Assembly (NCBI GenBank): GCA_964617565.1
Contig: CAZTYH010000077.1
Span: 1-13,601, forward strand
Source of the DNA: JAKJGV01 sp964617565
Lineage (GTDB): Bacteria; Verrucomicrobiota; Kiritimatiellia; CAIQIC01; JAGNIJ01
Length of the DNA stretch: 13,601 bases
Direction: 5' to 3'
Part shown: positions 1 to 7,437 of the stretch, piece by piece
How the letters are laid out: each line of letters opens with the position of its first letter
How positions within the stretch are numbered: position 1 is the stretch's first letter
Translations under genes and position numbers: made by a program
The notes under the pieces: model-generated
The model's input: the letters and a program-made list of their open reading frames with translations, nothing else
Told to the model about the DNA's origin: nothing
Database searches by the model: none

Positions 1-15
1 TGGGAGGGATGCGTC

Positions 16-219
16 ATGGAGTGTCGAAAAACCGCAAACATGAAGAACTGCAACTGCAGCTACGGCGGATGTTCCAGGAAGGGCGTGTGCTGCGAGTGCC
101 TGCAATATCACCTCGGCATGCGGGAATTGCCCGCCTGCTGCTTCCCGGACAATGTGGAGCGCACCTACGACCGCAGCTTTGAACGCTTCGCGCAGTTGGT
201 GACCTCAGGCGCGTTGTGA
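16..219 (+). CDS. Small Cys-rich DUF6485 family protein
   Basis: A 67-residue protein with nine cysteines (C3, C12, C14, C19, C25, C26, C28, C41, C42), mostly in tight clusters (CxC, CC and CxC). It then has 'ELPACCFP' and 'ERTYDRSFERF'. This arrangement, Cys-rich N-terminus then a PxCxFP-type turn then a TYDRS helix, is what I recognise as the DUF6485 family, whose members are about this size and have no established function. The cysteines could bind zinc or a metal cluster, but that is inference. The ATG at 16 is preceded by GGGAGG at 2-7 with good spacing; an internal ATG at 40 is a less likely start. It converges on the secreted protein gene, with only 6 bp between the two stop codons. 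Its upstream context lies outside the window. Confidence 0.8.
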   Translation: MECRKTANMKNCNCSYGGCSRKGVCCECLQYHLGMRELPACCFPDNVERTYDRSFERFAQLVTSGAL

Positions 220-225
220 GCTGTT

Positions 226-1440
226 CTATTCGGTCGTGGCCCGAACTCGATATATCCCGATGTCCTCACTGCCAAAATAATTGGTGAGGGTAATGACATC
301 GTATTGTCCGGTTATGCTCTCGTAGCCCGGAACGGCCGGCCAGACGCTGTCGAAGAGGTTGGTTGTTTCTTCAATGGTATATACGCGCTCGCCAATGCCG
401 TACCAATCCATGATCAAGCCCTGGCTGTCGCAGCGGGTCTGGTACCACGGTTGTACGTCGGGACGGTGGTAAATATTCGGTTCGCCGGCATATTCATTTT
501 CCCAGATTTCCACAGCCTCGGAATAGGTCACATACTCAGCCTGGCCGGACAAAATACAGGGTTCGATTGCATCCAGCATGGCGATCAACCGGGCATGTTC
601 ATTAGTGTTAAAAATGATGCTTTGCGGGATGGTCAGGGTGGCGGTGTACATCCTTCCGGTGGGAATAGTTTCCGCCTGCAATCCGTCCGCGAGATATTGA
701 ACGAACTCAGGGGTGGTCATCATCGGAGTGACCCGGCCCCAGCTGAAGTTTTCGCCCGGGCCGACGTAGATCATGCGTTCGGCTGGATTGTGTGCCCAGA
801 AATTGGTGCCCGCGCCCTTTGGCTTCCAGACACCGGAAGCGATGTCGTCCTTGCTGAAGTCGCTTGACCGATGCACCTGGCTTACGGCCAGGGTCAACAC
901 TTCAGGAAACCACTTGAAATGAGGGTATAGCCAACCGTTCTCTCCATTGGCGAGGTGTGCAAATTGCGGGGGGTCATTCCAGACAAGACCGCCGACGCCC
1001 TCGCTCATGTTCGTGGTGAGAAGGCCGCCGAGATATCGCACATCGGCGTAATTGTCCAAACCTTCCTCCACGCCGCCTTCCTGATGCGCATCAATTTCGA
1101 ATCCATAGTACGTGGCGAGATAATGGATCAGGTTCGTCCCGCCTGTTTCAGCGCGCATATCTTCCGTTTCGCAGTTGTGCGTGCCATGGAGGAATTCGTA
1201 ATCAATCTGCAGGTTGCAAGTCAGGCCGCGCGTACGCATCAGTTCCGCAAAATGCAGCAAGTTGGACCGAAAAGCCGGATACGCGTCGCAGTTGGCGTAG
1301 ACGGGCTCGTCTTCAATATGGCCTGCGATGGTGACGTAGATTCTGGTATCGGACGCTGCGGATGAGACCATGAAGAGAAAGAGCAGAAGCTGCCCGATGG
1401 ATTTCGAGGCCCGCTTGGTTGACGTTCCGGCTCCTGCCAT
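226..1440 (-). CDS. Secreted polysaccharide-deacetylase-like protein with PVC-type C-terminal module
   Basis: A 404-residue exported protein. The N-terminus has a basic stretch (K9 R10 ... K13), a hydrophobic core around residues 16-27 and small residues near 27-30, consistent with a Sec signal peptide cleaved near residue 30. The mature part begins 'DTRIYVTIAGHIEDEP' and contains 'NLQIDYEF' (about 76-83) and 'FEIDAHQEGG' (114-123). Further on there is a long Trp/Tyr-rich middle and 'YVTYSEAVEIWEN' (303-315). The beta-strand plus His/Asp pattern resembles the NodB/polysaccharide deacetylase-like barrel, but I cannot confirm the metal triad, so the enzymatic role is tentative. Residues 352-404 ('VYTIEETTNL' to 'YRVRA') match a C-terminal beta module common on secreted Kiritimatiellota/Verrucomicrobiota proteins. 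A purine-rich GGGGGTGAAG lies just upstream of the start. It is divergent from the lipid operon. Confidence 0.65.
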   Translation of the reverse strand: MAGAGTSTKRASKSIGQLLLFLFMVSSAASDTRIYVTIAGHIEDEPVYANCDAYPAFRSNLLHFAELMRTRGLTCNLQIDYEFLHGTHNCETEDMRAETGGTNLIHYLATYYGFEIDAHQEGGVEEGLDNYADVRYLGGLLTTNMSEGVGGLVWNDPPQFAHLANGENGWLYPHFKWFPEVLTLAVSQVHRSSDFSKDDIASGVWKPKGAGTNFWAHNPAERMIYVGPGENFSWGRVTPMMTTPEFVQYLADGLQAETIPTGRMYTATLTIPQSIIFNTNEHARLIAMLDAIEPCILSGQAEYVTYSEAVEIWENEYAGEPNIYHRPDVQPWYQTRCDSQGLIMDWYGIGERVYTIEETTNLFDSVWPAVPGYESITGQYDVITLTNYFGSEDIGIYRVRATTE

Positions 1441-1589
1441 GTCTTCACCCCCTTGAAGCTGGATTATAGCGTCGCAGGCTTATTTTGTTGAGCGGACAGT
1501 TTCGTTTCGGGGTCCGCAACAGGTTGAAGTTAATCGCATAATGGTGTATGAATGCGGCCCTCTGGACGATTGCGTGACGCGTACCGGCT
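1441..1589. promoter_or_regulatory. Divergent intergenic region with candidate sigma70 promoter
   Basis: This 149-bp spacer separates the minus-strand secreted protein from the plus-strand lipid operon, so it must hold both promoters. On the plus strand TTGAAG (1524-1529) and TATGAA (1547-1552) are separated by 17 bp. Each matches four of six consensus positions, and the pair would place the transcript start about 30 nt before the desaturase ATG. No convincing pair was found for the minus strand. No operator-like inverted repeat stands out. Confidence 0.35.
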
Positions 1590-2266
1590 ATGAATGGCGA
1601 AAAACAAAGCAAGACTATCAGTGCAGATGAGCGGATTACGCTGCGGGACAGTCTCCCGCTGCTGGTCATGCATGTGGGCTGCGTCGGCGTTTTGTGGGTC
1701 GGCGTCAGCCGCGTGGCCGTGATTGCGGCGGTGGTCCTGTATTTCCTGCGCGTGTTCGCGTTGACGGGCGGATATCACCGATATTTTTCGCACAACGCAT
1801 TCAAAACGAGCCGCGCGTTCCAGTTTGTCCTCGCATTTGTCGGTGCATCGGCGGCACAGCGCGGTCCGCTCTGGTGGGCGTCACACCACCGGCTGCACCA
1901 CCAGCACCCCGATTCGGAGGACGACATCCATTCGCCCAGTCGTCACGGATTCTGGTGGGCGCACGTCGGGTGGCTGTTGTGTCCGAAATATGCGAAGGCG
2001 GATCTGGATCGAGTAAAGGACTTCGCGAAGTATCCGGAGCTTCGTTTCCTGGACCGGCATGTCTACTTTGCGCCGGCCACGCTCGCACTGGCGCTGTTTG
2101 GATTGGGTGCATGGTTTCAGCGTGTGCGGCCGGAGTGGGGGACCTCGGGATTGCAGCTGGTGGTGTGGGGATTCTTCATCAGCACGGTGCTGGTTTATCA
2201 TGTGACGTTCTGCATCAATTCGCTCATGCACATGATCGGCAACCGGCGGTTTGAAACGAGGGACAC
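1590..2266 (+). CDS. Acyl-CoA/fatty acid desaturase, 3' end lost in assembly gap
   Basis: The visible part is 225 residues of a membrane-bound di-iron delta-9-type fatty acid desaturase, which introduces a cis double bond into an acyl chain. Hydrophobic segments lie at about 23-57 and 156-176, with another at about 188-207. Histidine box 1 is H63-R-Y-F-S-H68 and box 2 is H99-H100-R-L-H103-H104, followed by 'DSEDDIHSP'. The conserved 'INSLMHMIGNRRFETRD' stretch (209-225) is the segment that normally precedes 'SRNN' and the third box (HxxHH). The sequence runs into N at 2267, so box 3 and the C-terminus are missing; family members are usually around 300 residues or more, so roughly 80 residues are lost. 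The start at 1590 lacks a clear Shine-Dalgarno sequence. As first gene of the lipid operon it plausibly provides the unsaturated chain the later enzymes modify. Confidence 0.88.
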
Positions 2267-2366
2267 NNNNNNNNNNNNNNNNNNNNNNNNNNNNNNNNNN
2301 NNNNNNNNNNNNNNNNNNNNNNNNNNNNNNNNNNNNNNNNNNNNNNNNNNNNNNNNNNNNNNNNNN
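2267..2366. other. Assembly gap of 100 N
   Basis: Exactly 100 undetermined bases, a usual placeholder for a scaffold gap of unknown length. The left flank is inside a desaturase before its third histidine box, and the right flank is near the N-terminus of a DUF1295 protein. At least about 80 desaturase codons, a stop, a start and about 10-20 DUF1295 codons are missing, so the true gap should be longer than 100 bases, probably 300 or more, if both genes are intact. The unbroken frame across the N is accidental. Confidence 0.97.
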
Positions 2367-3122
2367 TGGGGCGGCGTATTTTTGCTGTTTGCCATTCTCT
2401 GGATGATCCAGCGGAAAACCGGTAACGCAAGCATCGTGGATATCGGATGGGCGGGCGGCATCGGATTGCTGGTCCTGTATTACGCCCTTGTTCTTCCGCT
2501 TCCAGCGTTGCGGCGCTGGCTGGTTGCGGCGCTGGCATGTGCATGGTCGTTTCGCCTGGCGCTCTATCTTTTTCATCGGAATGTCGGGAAGCCTGAAGAT
2601 GGCCGCTATTATGCATTGCGCGAGCGCTGGGGGGCCTCGGCGCACTGGAAGCTCCTGATTTTCTTTGAACTGCAGGCGTTGACCGTGATCCTGCTTTCGC
2701 TGCCCGCACTGGCGGCGATGCGGAATCCGAATCCTTCCGTGGCGATGACGGTTCTTGCGGTGTTCCTGCTGGTTTTTTCCGTCGGTGGGGAAGCGCTGGC
2801 CGATGCGCAACTCGCGCGATTCAAATCAGACCCTGCGAATCGAGGAAAAACGTGCCGGGCCGGACTCTGGGGTTACTCTCGTCACCCGAACTACTTTTTC
2901 GAGTGGCTGCACTGGTGGGTCTATGTGCTGCTCTCTTTCGGCTCGTTATGGGGATGGGCAACCTTGCTGGCCCCTGCGGCGATGCTGTACGTTCTGGTAA
3001 AAGCGACCGGCATCCCGGCAACGGAGGCGCAGGCCGTGGCGACAAAGGGAGATGACTACAGGGAATACCAGCGCACGACCAGCGCGTTCGTGCCGTGGTT
3101 TCCGAAAAAGGGGGCAAAATGA
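2367..3122 (+). CDS. DUF1295 membrane protein (steroid 5-alpha-reductase-like), 5' end lost in gap
   Basis: A 251-residue C-terminal portion of a polytopic membrane protein. It begins inside the first hydrophobic segment ('WGGVFLLFAILWMIQ') and continues with 'NASIVDIGWAGG', a classic DUF1295 opening. Several further membrane segments follow. 'GLWGYSRHPNYFFEWLHWW' (about 2862-2918) is the family signature, related to the C-terminal domain of 3-oxo-5-alpha-steroid 4-dehydrogenases and isoprenylcysteine methyltransferases. The end, 'YREYQRTTSAFVPWFP', is also typical. Only the first 10-20 residues are probably missing. DUF1295 proteins often sit beside cyclopropane-synthase genes, but their reaction is not established; a reductase acting on an unsaturated or oxidised acyl intermediate is speculation. 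The stop overlaps the next gene's start (ATGA, 3119-3122). Confidence 0.85.
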   Translation, partial: WGGVFLLFAILWMIQRKTGNASIVDIGWAGGIGLLVLYYALVLPLPALRRWLVAALACAWSFRLALYLFHRNVGKPEDGRYYALRERWGASAHWKLLIFFELQALTVILLSLPALAAMRNPNPSVAMTVLAVFLLVFSVGGEALADAQLARFKSDPANRGKTCRAGLWGYSRHPNYFFEWLHWWVYVLLSFGSLWGWATLLAPAAMLYVLVKATGIPATEAQAVATKGDDYREYQRTTSAFVPWFPKKGAK

Positions 3123-4150
3123 ACAAGGCGCTTCGACTGGTTGAACAGGGTAAAATGCCGGATGCCGTGGTGCGCTGGGGAATTCGCAGGCTCTTGGCGG
3201 AGCGGCTGCGCCTCGAGGACAAGGGGAGCATGGAGGCCAATGCTCAGGCGCGGCAGAAGTACATCCAGAATCTGAAAGAGAGTCCGGTTGCCATTGCCGT
3301 TGATAAGGCAAACGAACAACACTACGAAGTGCCGGCCGCTTTTTTCCTCAAGACGCTTGGGCCTCGCTTGAAATACAGTTGCTGCTGGTGGGAGCCGGAA
3401 ACGGATTCGCTGAAAAAGGCGGAAGAAGACATGCTCGCGCTCACCTGCGAGCGAGCACAGCTCCTGGAGGGAATGAATATTCTTGAATTGGGCTGCGGTT
3501 GGGGCTCGCTCACGCTCTGGATGGCTGAACAGTATCCGGGGGCGCGGGTGACGGCGGTGTCGAATTCGCGGACTCAGCGGGAGTTCATTCTAGCGCGCTG
3601 CAAGGAGCGCGGTCTCGCGAACGTGGAAGTGATCACCGCCGACATGAACGAGTTCCGCGCGCCGGGGACGTATGACCGCGTGGTGTCCGTCGAGATGTTC
3701 GAGCACATGCGGAATTACGAGGAGCTGATGGCGCGCGTGGCGTCGTGGCTCAAGCCCGGGGGGAAGCTGTTTGTTCATATTTTCACGCACCGTTTTCTTG
3801 CCTATCTTTTTGAGGTCCGCGATGCGTCCGACTGGATGAGCCGCTTCTTCTTTACCGGCGGCCAGATGCCATCGGACGATCTGCTGCTGTTTTTTCAGCG
3901 CGACCTGCTGATGGAGGATCATTGGTGCGTTAACGGCGTTCACTACACGAAGACCTTGCTGGCGTGGCTGGAGAAGATGGACGCGGCGAAAGAAGAAATC
4001 ATGGGGATCATGCGGCAGGTGTATGGAGAAAAGGACGCGCACCTGTGGTTCGTGCGCTGGCGCATTTTCATGCTCGCGTGCGCAGAGTTGTTCGGCTACC
4101 GCGGCGGCGAGGAGTGGCTGGTGAGCCATTACCGGTTTGTGAAAAGGTGA
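3119..4150 (+). CDS. Cyclopropane-fatty-acid-synthase-like SAM-dependent methyltransferase
   Basis: A 343-residue soluble class I methyltransferase of the cyclopropane/mycolic acid synthase superfamily. Residues 65-72 read 'NEQHYEVP', the family's substrate-loop motif. SAM-binding motif I is 'LELGCGWGS' (122-130). 'RVVSVEMFEHM' carries the conserved Glu, and 'GGKLFVHIFTH' keeps the His position used as a bicarbonate ligand in E. coli Cfa. The usual 'YIFPGG' is replaced by 'FFFTGGQMPS', marking this as the divergent branch often annotated only as 'class I methyltransferase' or coclaurine-N-methyltransferase-like. The likely reaction is SAM-dependent methylation of an unsaturated phospholipid acyl chain. 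I chose ATG 3119 because it has AAGGGGG (3108-3114) in front and the ATGA overlap; an upstream in-frame ATG at 3095 lies inside the DUF1295 gene. It shares the superfamily with the operon's last gene but they are not close copies. Confidence 0.88.
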   Translation: MNKALRLVEQGKMPDAVVRWGIRRLLAERLRLEDKGSMEANAQARQKYIQNLKESPVAIAVDKANEQHYEVPAAFFLKTLGPRLKYSCCWWEPETDSLKKAEEDMLALTCERAQLLEGMNILELGCGWGSLTLWMAEQYPGARVTAVSNSRTQREFILARCKERGLANVEVITADMNEFRAPGTYDRVVSVEMFEHMRNYEELMARVASWLKPGGKLFVHIFTHRFLAYLFEVRDASDWMSRFFFTGGQMPSDDLLLFFQRDLLMEDHWCVNGVHYTKTLLAWLEKMDAAKEEIMGIMRQVYGEKDAHLWFVRWRIFMLACAELFGYRGGEEWLVSHYRFVKR

Positions 4151-4156
4151 GGGTGA

Positions 4157-5425
4157 ATGAGCGAACAGTCTTATAACATTGCGATCATCGGCACGGGGGT
4201 TTCCGGGCTCACGGCCGCGTATATCCTCAACCGCAAGCACAACGTCACGCTTTTCGAGAAGAACGATTACGTTGGCGGGCACACCAACACGATCGTGTTG
4301 AGCAAAGGTCCTGATGCGGGCACTCCCGTGGACACCGGCTTCATCGTGATGAATCATCGCAATTATCCGCTGATGACCCGGTTGCTGGAACAGCTTGGCG
4401 TAGAATTGCGCGACAGCGATATGTCGTTCGGCTACCACGATGAGAAGACCGGCTTTCAGTATTGCGGCACCGACCTCAACACGATGTTTGCGCAAAGATC
4501 AAACCTGTTGCGGCCGGCGTTCTACGGCATGATCATTCAGATCCTGCGCTTCTTTAAACATGCCGTGAGCGACCTGGAGTCCGGCCGCCTGGAGGGATTG
4601 ACGCTCGGTGATTATTTGAGGCAGGGAGGCTACGGCAACATGTTCATGGATCACCACATCCTGCCCATGGGATCGGCGATCTGGTCCACGCCCGATGCCA
4701 GGATGCTTGAGTTTCCCGCCGCGAGCTTCGTCCAGTTTTTCCGTAACCACGGTTTGTTGAGCGTGGACGACCGGCCGCAATGGAGAACGGTGGTGGGCGG
4801 AAGCCAGGTCTATGTTAAAAAAATCCTCGCCGGACTTCGTAATCCGCCGCGCGTGAATGCGGGAGTGACGTCGGTGCGCCGCGGAGAGGGCCGTGTGACC
4901 GTGGCGTGGGCGGGCGGCGAAGAGTCCTTCGACCGCGTGGTCATTGCCGCTCACGCGGACGAGGCGCTGGGCATGCTGGCGGACCCGTCGGACGACGAGA
5001 AGCGCTTGCTGGGGCCATGGCGTTACACCCAGAACCGAACGGTGCTTCACACGGATGCGGCGGTCATGCCTCCGAACCGGCGCGCCTGGGCATCGTGGAA
5101 CTCGACGCGTGAGTTCAAGGCCGATGCGTCGCAACCATTGTCGCTGACCTATGACATGAACCGGCTCCAGGGGCTGGTGACGCGGGATCCGCTGTTCGTG
5201 ACATTGAATCGCGCCGGGCGCATTGCGCCGGAACGCATATTGAAGGACATCAACTATACGCATCCTTCCTACACATTCGATTCCATGAAGACGCAGGTGG
5301 AACTGCCGAAACTGAATGGCGCGCGCGGCACCTTTTTCTGCGGCAGCTATTTCGGTTACGGTTTTCACGAGGATGGCGTAAGGTCAGGAGTTGAAGTGGC
5401 GAAGGCGTTCGGCATGGATCTGTGA
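4157..5425 (+). CDS. FAD-dependent amine-oxidase-like oxidoreductase of lipid operon
   Basis: A 422-residue flavoprotein. The N-terminus has a Rossmann dinucleotide-binding motif G12-T-G-V-S-G17. Acidic E34 ends the second strand ('LFEK') and G40-G41-H42 follows, the normal FAD signature of the amine oxidase/NAD(P)-binding family. The C-terminal 'FFCGSYFGYGFHEDGVRSG' is the second FAD-contact segment. The middle should form the substrate domain. Relatives are encoded next to cyclopropane synthases in many bacteria and are fused to them in plant cyclopropane synthases. In Rhodobacter sphaeroides a member of this class (UfaD, as I recall) desaturates a methylated acyl chain on the way to furan fatty acids. 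A lipid-acyl desaturase/oxidase role is therefore plausible, but the specific product is not. The gene begins 6 nt after its upstream neighbour, with AGGTGAGGGTG as ribosome binding site. Confidence 0.87.
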   Translation: MSEQSYNIAIIGTGVSGLTAAYILNRKHNVTLFEKNDYVGGHTNTIVLSKGPDAGTPVDTGFIVMNHRNYPLMTRLLEQLGVELRDSDMSFGYHDEKTGFQYCGTDLNTMFAQRSNLLRPAFYGMIIQILRFFKHAVSDLESGRLEGLTLGDYLRQGGYGNMFMDHHILPMGSAIWSTPDARMLEFPAASFVQFFRNHGLLSVDDRPQWRTVVGGSQVYVKKILAGLRNPPRVNAGVTSVRRGEGRVTVAWAGGEESFDRVVIAAHADEALGMLADPSDDEKRLLGPWRYTQNRTVLHTDAAVMPPNRRAWASWNSTREFKADASQPLSLTYDMNRLQGLVTRDPLFVTLNRAGRIAPERILKDINYTHPSYTFDSMKTQVELPKLNGARGTFFCGSYFGYGFHEDGVRSGVEVAKAFGMDL

Positions 5426-7437
5426 ATATGAAATCACGCATCTATATGGGCGAGGTGATGCACGCGCGGCTCGCGCCGGTGGAGCATCGGTTCGTTTATC
5501 CCCTTTACTGGTATGTATTCGATCTCGATGAGCTTCCCCAACTGGATCGCGAGGTGCGCGGGTTCGGTTACAACCGGCGAAGCCTCGTCTCCATCCGCGA
5601 CGCCGATTACCTTCGCGGCGAGGGCAGCATCCGCGAGCGGCTGATGGCGGAACTGCGCAATCGCGGTTGCGAAGACGGGGTCGTGCGCGTGGAGCTGGTC
5701 ACGATGGCGCGCTATCTGAATTACGTCTTTATACCCGTCAGCTTTTATTACTGTTATCGCGCGGACGGATCGCTTCGCTGCGTCGTTGCCGAGGTAAACA
5801 ACACGTTCCGCGAGCGGCACCTCTACATCCTCGACAAGCCAAACGGCGAGCCGACGCAATATCCCGCCCAGTCCGGGCATGCCAAGGAATTTCACGTCTC
5901 GCCGTTCAACGACATGCGAGGCGATTACGAATTCAGCTTCTCCGGGCTCGCCGATAAAATGGAAATCCACGTGGATCTTGTCCGCGATGGCGGAAAAGTC
6001 CTGGAAACAGGTTTCCGGGGGACGGCGCTGCCGCTCACCACCGAAAATCTGAAGCAGACCCTGCGCCGTTATCCGCTGGCGGCGCTGCTGAACATGCCGC
6101 GCATCGTGTGGCAGGCCGCGAAGTTGTATTTCCGCAAAAAACTACCGGTCTTTCAGAAGCCGCCGCCTTCAAGCCCGATGACGTTCGAAGCCGATCCAAC
6201 GTTCCGCGAGCGCCTCGCCGTCCGCGCGATCTGTTCGTTCTTCTCGCTGATCCGGCGCGGTGTCTTGACGGTGGTGATGCCGGACGGCACGCGCCGCCGT
6301 TTCGGCGGCAAGGAGCCGGGGCGTGAGGTCGAGATGTGCGTGCCGACCTATCGTTTCTTCTGGCGCATGCTGCGCGACGGCGATATCGGCTTCGGCGAGT
6401 GCTATGTCGAGCGCGACATGGATTGCGACGACCTGTTTTCGTTGATCGCTCTTTTTGTGGACAACGCGGAATTCATGGATGACCGCAATATCCGGTTCAG
6501 CTGGTTGGGGCGGCTATTCAATCGCATCCGCCATGAGTTCCGGCGGAACACGCTGATCGGCAGCCGCAAGAACATCGAGGCGCATTACGACCTGGGCAAC
6601 GAATTTTATCGCACGTTCCTCGATGAAAGCATGATGTATTCGGCGGCGATTCATCTGGAGCCGGACGAGACGCTGGAGCAGTCGCAGAAACACAAGCTGC
6701 AGGCCATCATCCGGAAAGCGCGCCTGGGCCCGGACGATCACGTGCTCGAAATCGGTTGCGGGTGGGGCGGCTTTGCCATCGAGGCGGTGCGGACGACGGG
6801 CTGCCGCGTAACCGGCATAACGCTTTCACGGGAACAGCTTGCGCTGGGACAGGAGCGGATTGCGGCGGCGGGATTGCAGGACCGGATCAAGCTGGAACTT
6901 CGCGATTACAGGACGATGGAAGGTCAATTCACAAAAATCGTCTCCATCGAAATGCTGGAGGCCGTGGGCCACGAATATCTCGGCACTTTTTTCAGCGCGT
7001 GTGATCGTCTTCTCGCGCCGGACGGGCTGGTGGTGTTGCAGGTGATCACGATTCCGGACCAGCGATACGACGCGTATCGCCGCAGCACGGACTGGATTCA
7101 GAAGCACATTTTCCCGGGCGGCGTGACTCCTTCTCTAGCCGCGTTGAGCGAGGCGATGAAGAAGTCTTCACGCTTTGTCGTGGAGGAACTGGAGAATATC
7201 GGGCCGCACTACGCGCTCACGCTGCGCGAATGGCGCAGAAGGTTTGAGCTGCGCCTGCACGACCTCGAGAAGATGGGTTATGACAAAACCTTCCAGCGCA
7301 AGTGGCGCTATTACCTGTGCTACTGCGAGGCCGGTTTCGAGGGCCGGTTCATCAATGACCTTCACCTCGTGCTGACCCGGCCGGGGAACAGAAAGTTGGA
7401 GCGGCCGGCTGCCGTTATTTCTTCAGCCGCTTCTTGA
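5422..7437 (+). CDS. Fused DUF1365 - cyclopropane fatty acyl phospholipid synthase
   Basis: A 671-residue two-domain protein. Residues 1-250 are DUF1365: 'IYMGEVMHARL', 'LNYVFIPVSFYYCY', 'AEVNNTFRERHLY' and 'KEFHVSPFNDM' are all hallmarks. DUF1365 is normally a separate gene of about 250 residues and has no known reaction. Residues 260-650 are a CFA synthase. They include an N-terminal lipid-binding part (about 265-385), 'AHYDLGNEFY' (387-396), SAM motif 'VLEIGCGWGGF' (441-451), 'VSIEMLEAVGHE' with the conserved Glu, 'HIFPGG' (562-567) and 'YYLCYCEAGF' with the C-terminal Tyr. The position of the bicarbonate-ligand His in E. coli Cfa (H266) appears to be Gln here ('VLQVITIPD'). It transfers a methylene or methyl group from SAM to an unsaturated acyl chain at the membrane. 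The GTG at 5422 overlaps the upstream stop by 4 nt; ATG 5428 is an alternative start. Confidence 0.9.
   Translation: MNMKSRIYMGEVMHARLAPVEHRFVYPLYWYVFDLDELPQLDREVRGFGYNRRSLVSIRDADYLRGEGSIRERLMAELRNRGCEDGVVRVELVTMARYLNYVFIPVSFYYCYRADGSLRCVVAEVNNTFRERHLYILDKPNGEPTQYPAQSGHAKEFHVSPFNDMRGDYEFSFSGLADKMEIHVDLVRDGGKVLETGFRGTALPLTTENLKQTLRRYPLAALLNMPRIVWQAAKLYFRKKLPVFQKPPPSSPMTFEADPTFRERLAVRAICSFFSLIRRGVLTVVMPDGTRRRFGGKEPGREVEMCVPTYRFFWRMLRDGDIGFGECYVERDMDCDDLFSLIALFVDNAEFMDDRNIRFSWLGRLFNRIRHEFRRNTLIGSRKNIEAHYDLGNEFYRTFLDESMMYSAAIHLEPDETLEQSQKHKLQAIIRKARLGPDDHVLEIGCGWGGFAIEAVRTTGCRVTGITLSREQLALGQERIAAAGLQDRIKLELRDYRTMEGQFTKIVSIEMLEAVGHEYLGTFFSACDRLLAPDGLVVLQVITIPDQRYDAYRRSTDWIQKHIFPGGVTPSLAALSEAMKKSSRFVVEELENIGPHYALTLREWRRRFELRLHDLEKMGYDKTFQRKWRYYLCYCEAGFEGRFINDLHLVLTRPGNRKLERPAAVISSAAS

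Noticed and set aside
304..1365. Two plus-strand open frames (304-867 and 955-1365)
   Set aside because: Both lie antisense within the secreted protein gene, which has a signal peptide, a ribosome binding site and a recognisable C-terminal module.
1590..3122. One continuous 510-codon frame joining desaturase and DUF1295
   Set aside because: It crosses 100 N of unknown sequence; the desaturase lacks its third His box and the DUF1295 protein its start, so these are two genes cut by a gap.
3590..4495. Long open frame of about 300 codons on the minus strand
   Set aside because: Antisense to the methyltransferase and FAD genes, both of which have clear family motifs; the translation has a biased His/Arg/Leu composition typical of GC-rich shadow frames.
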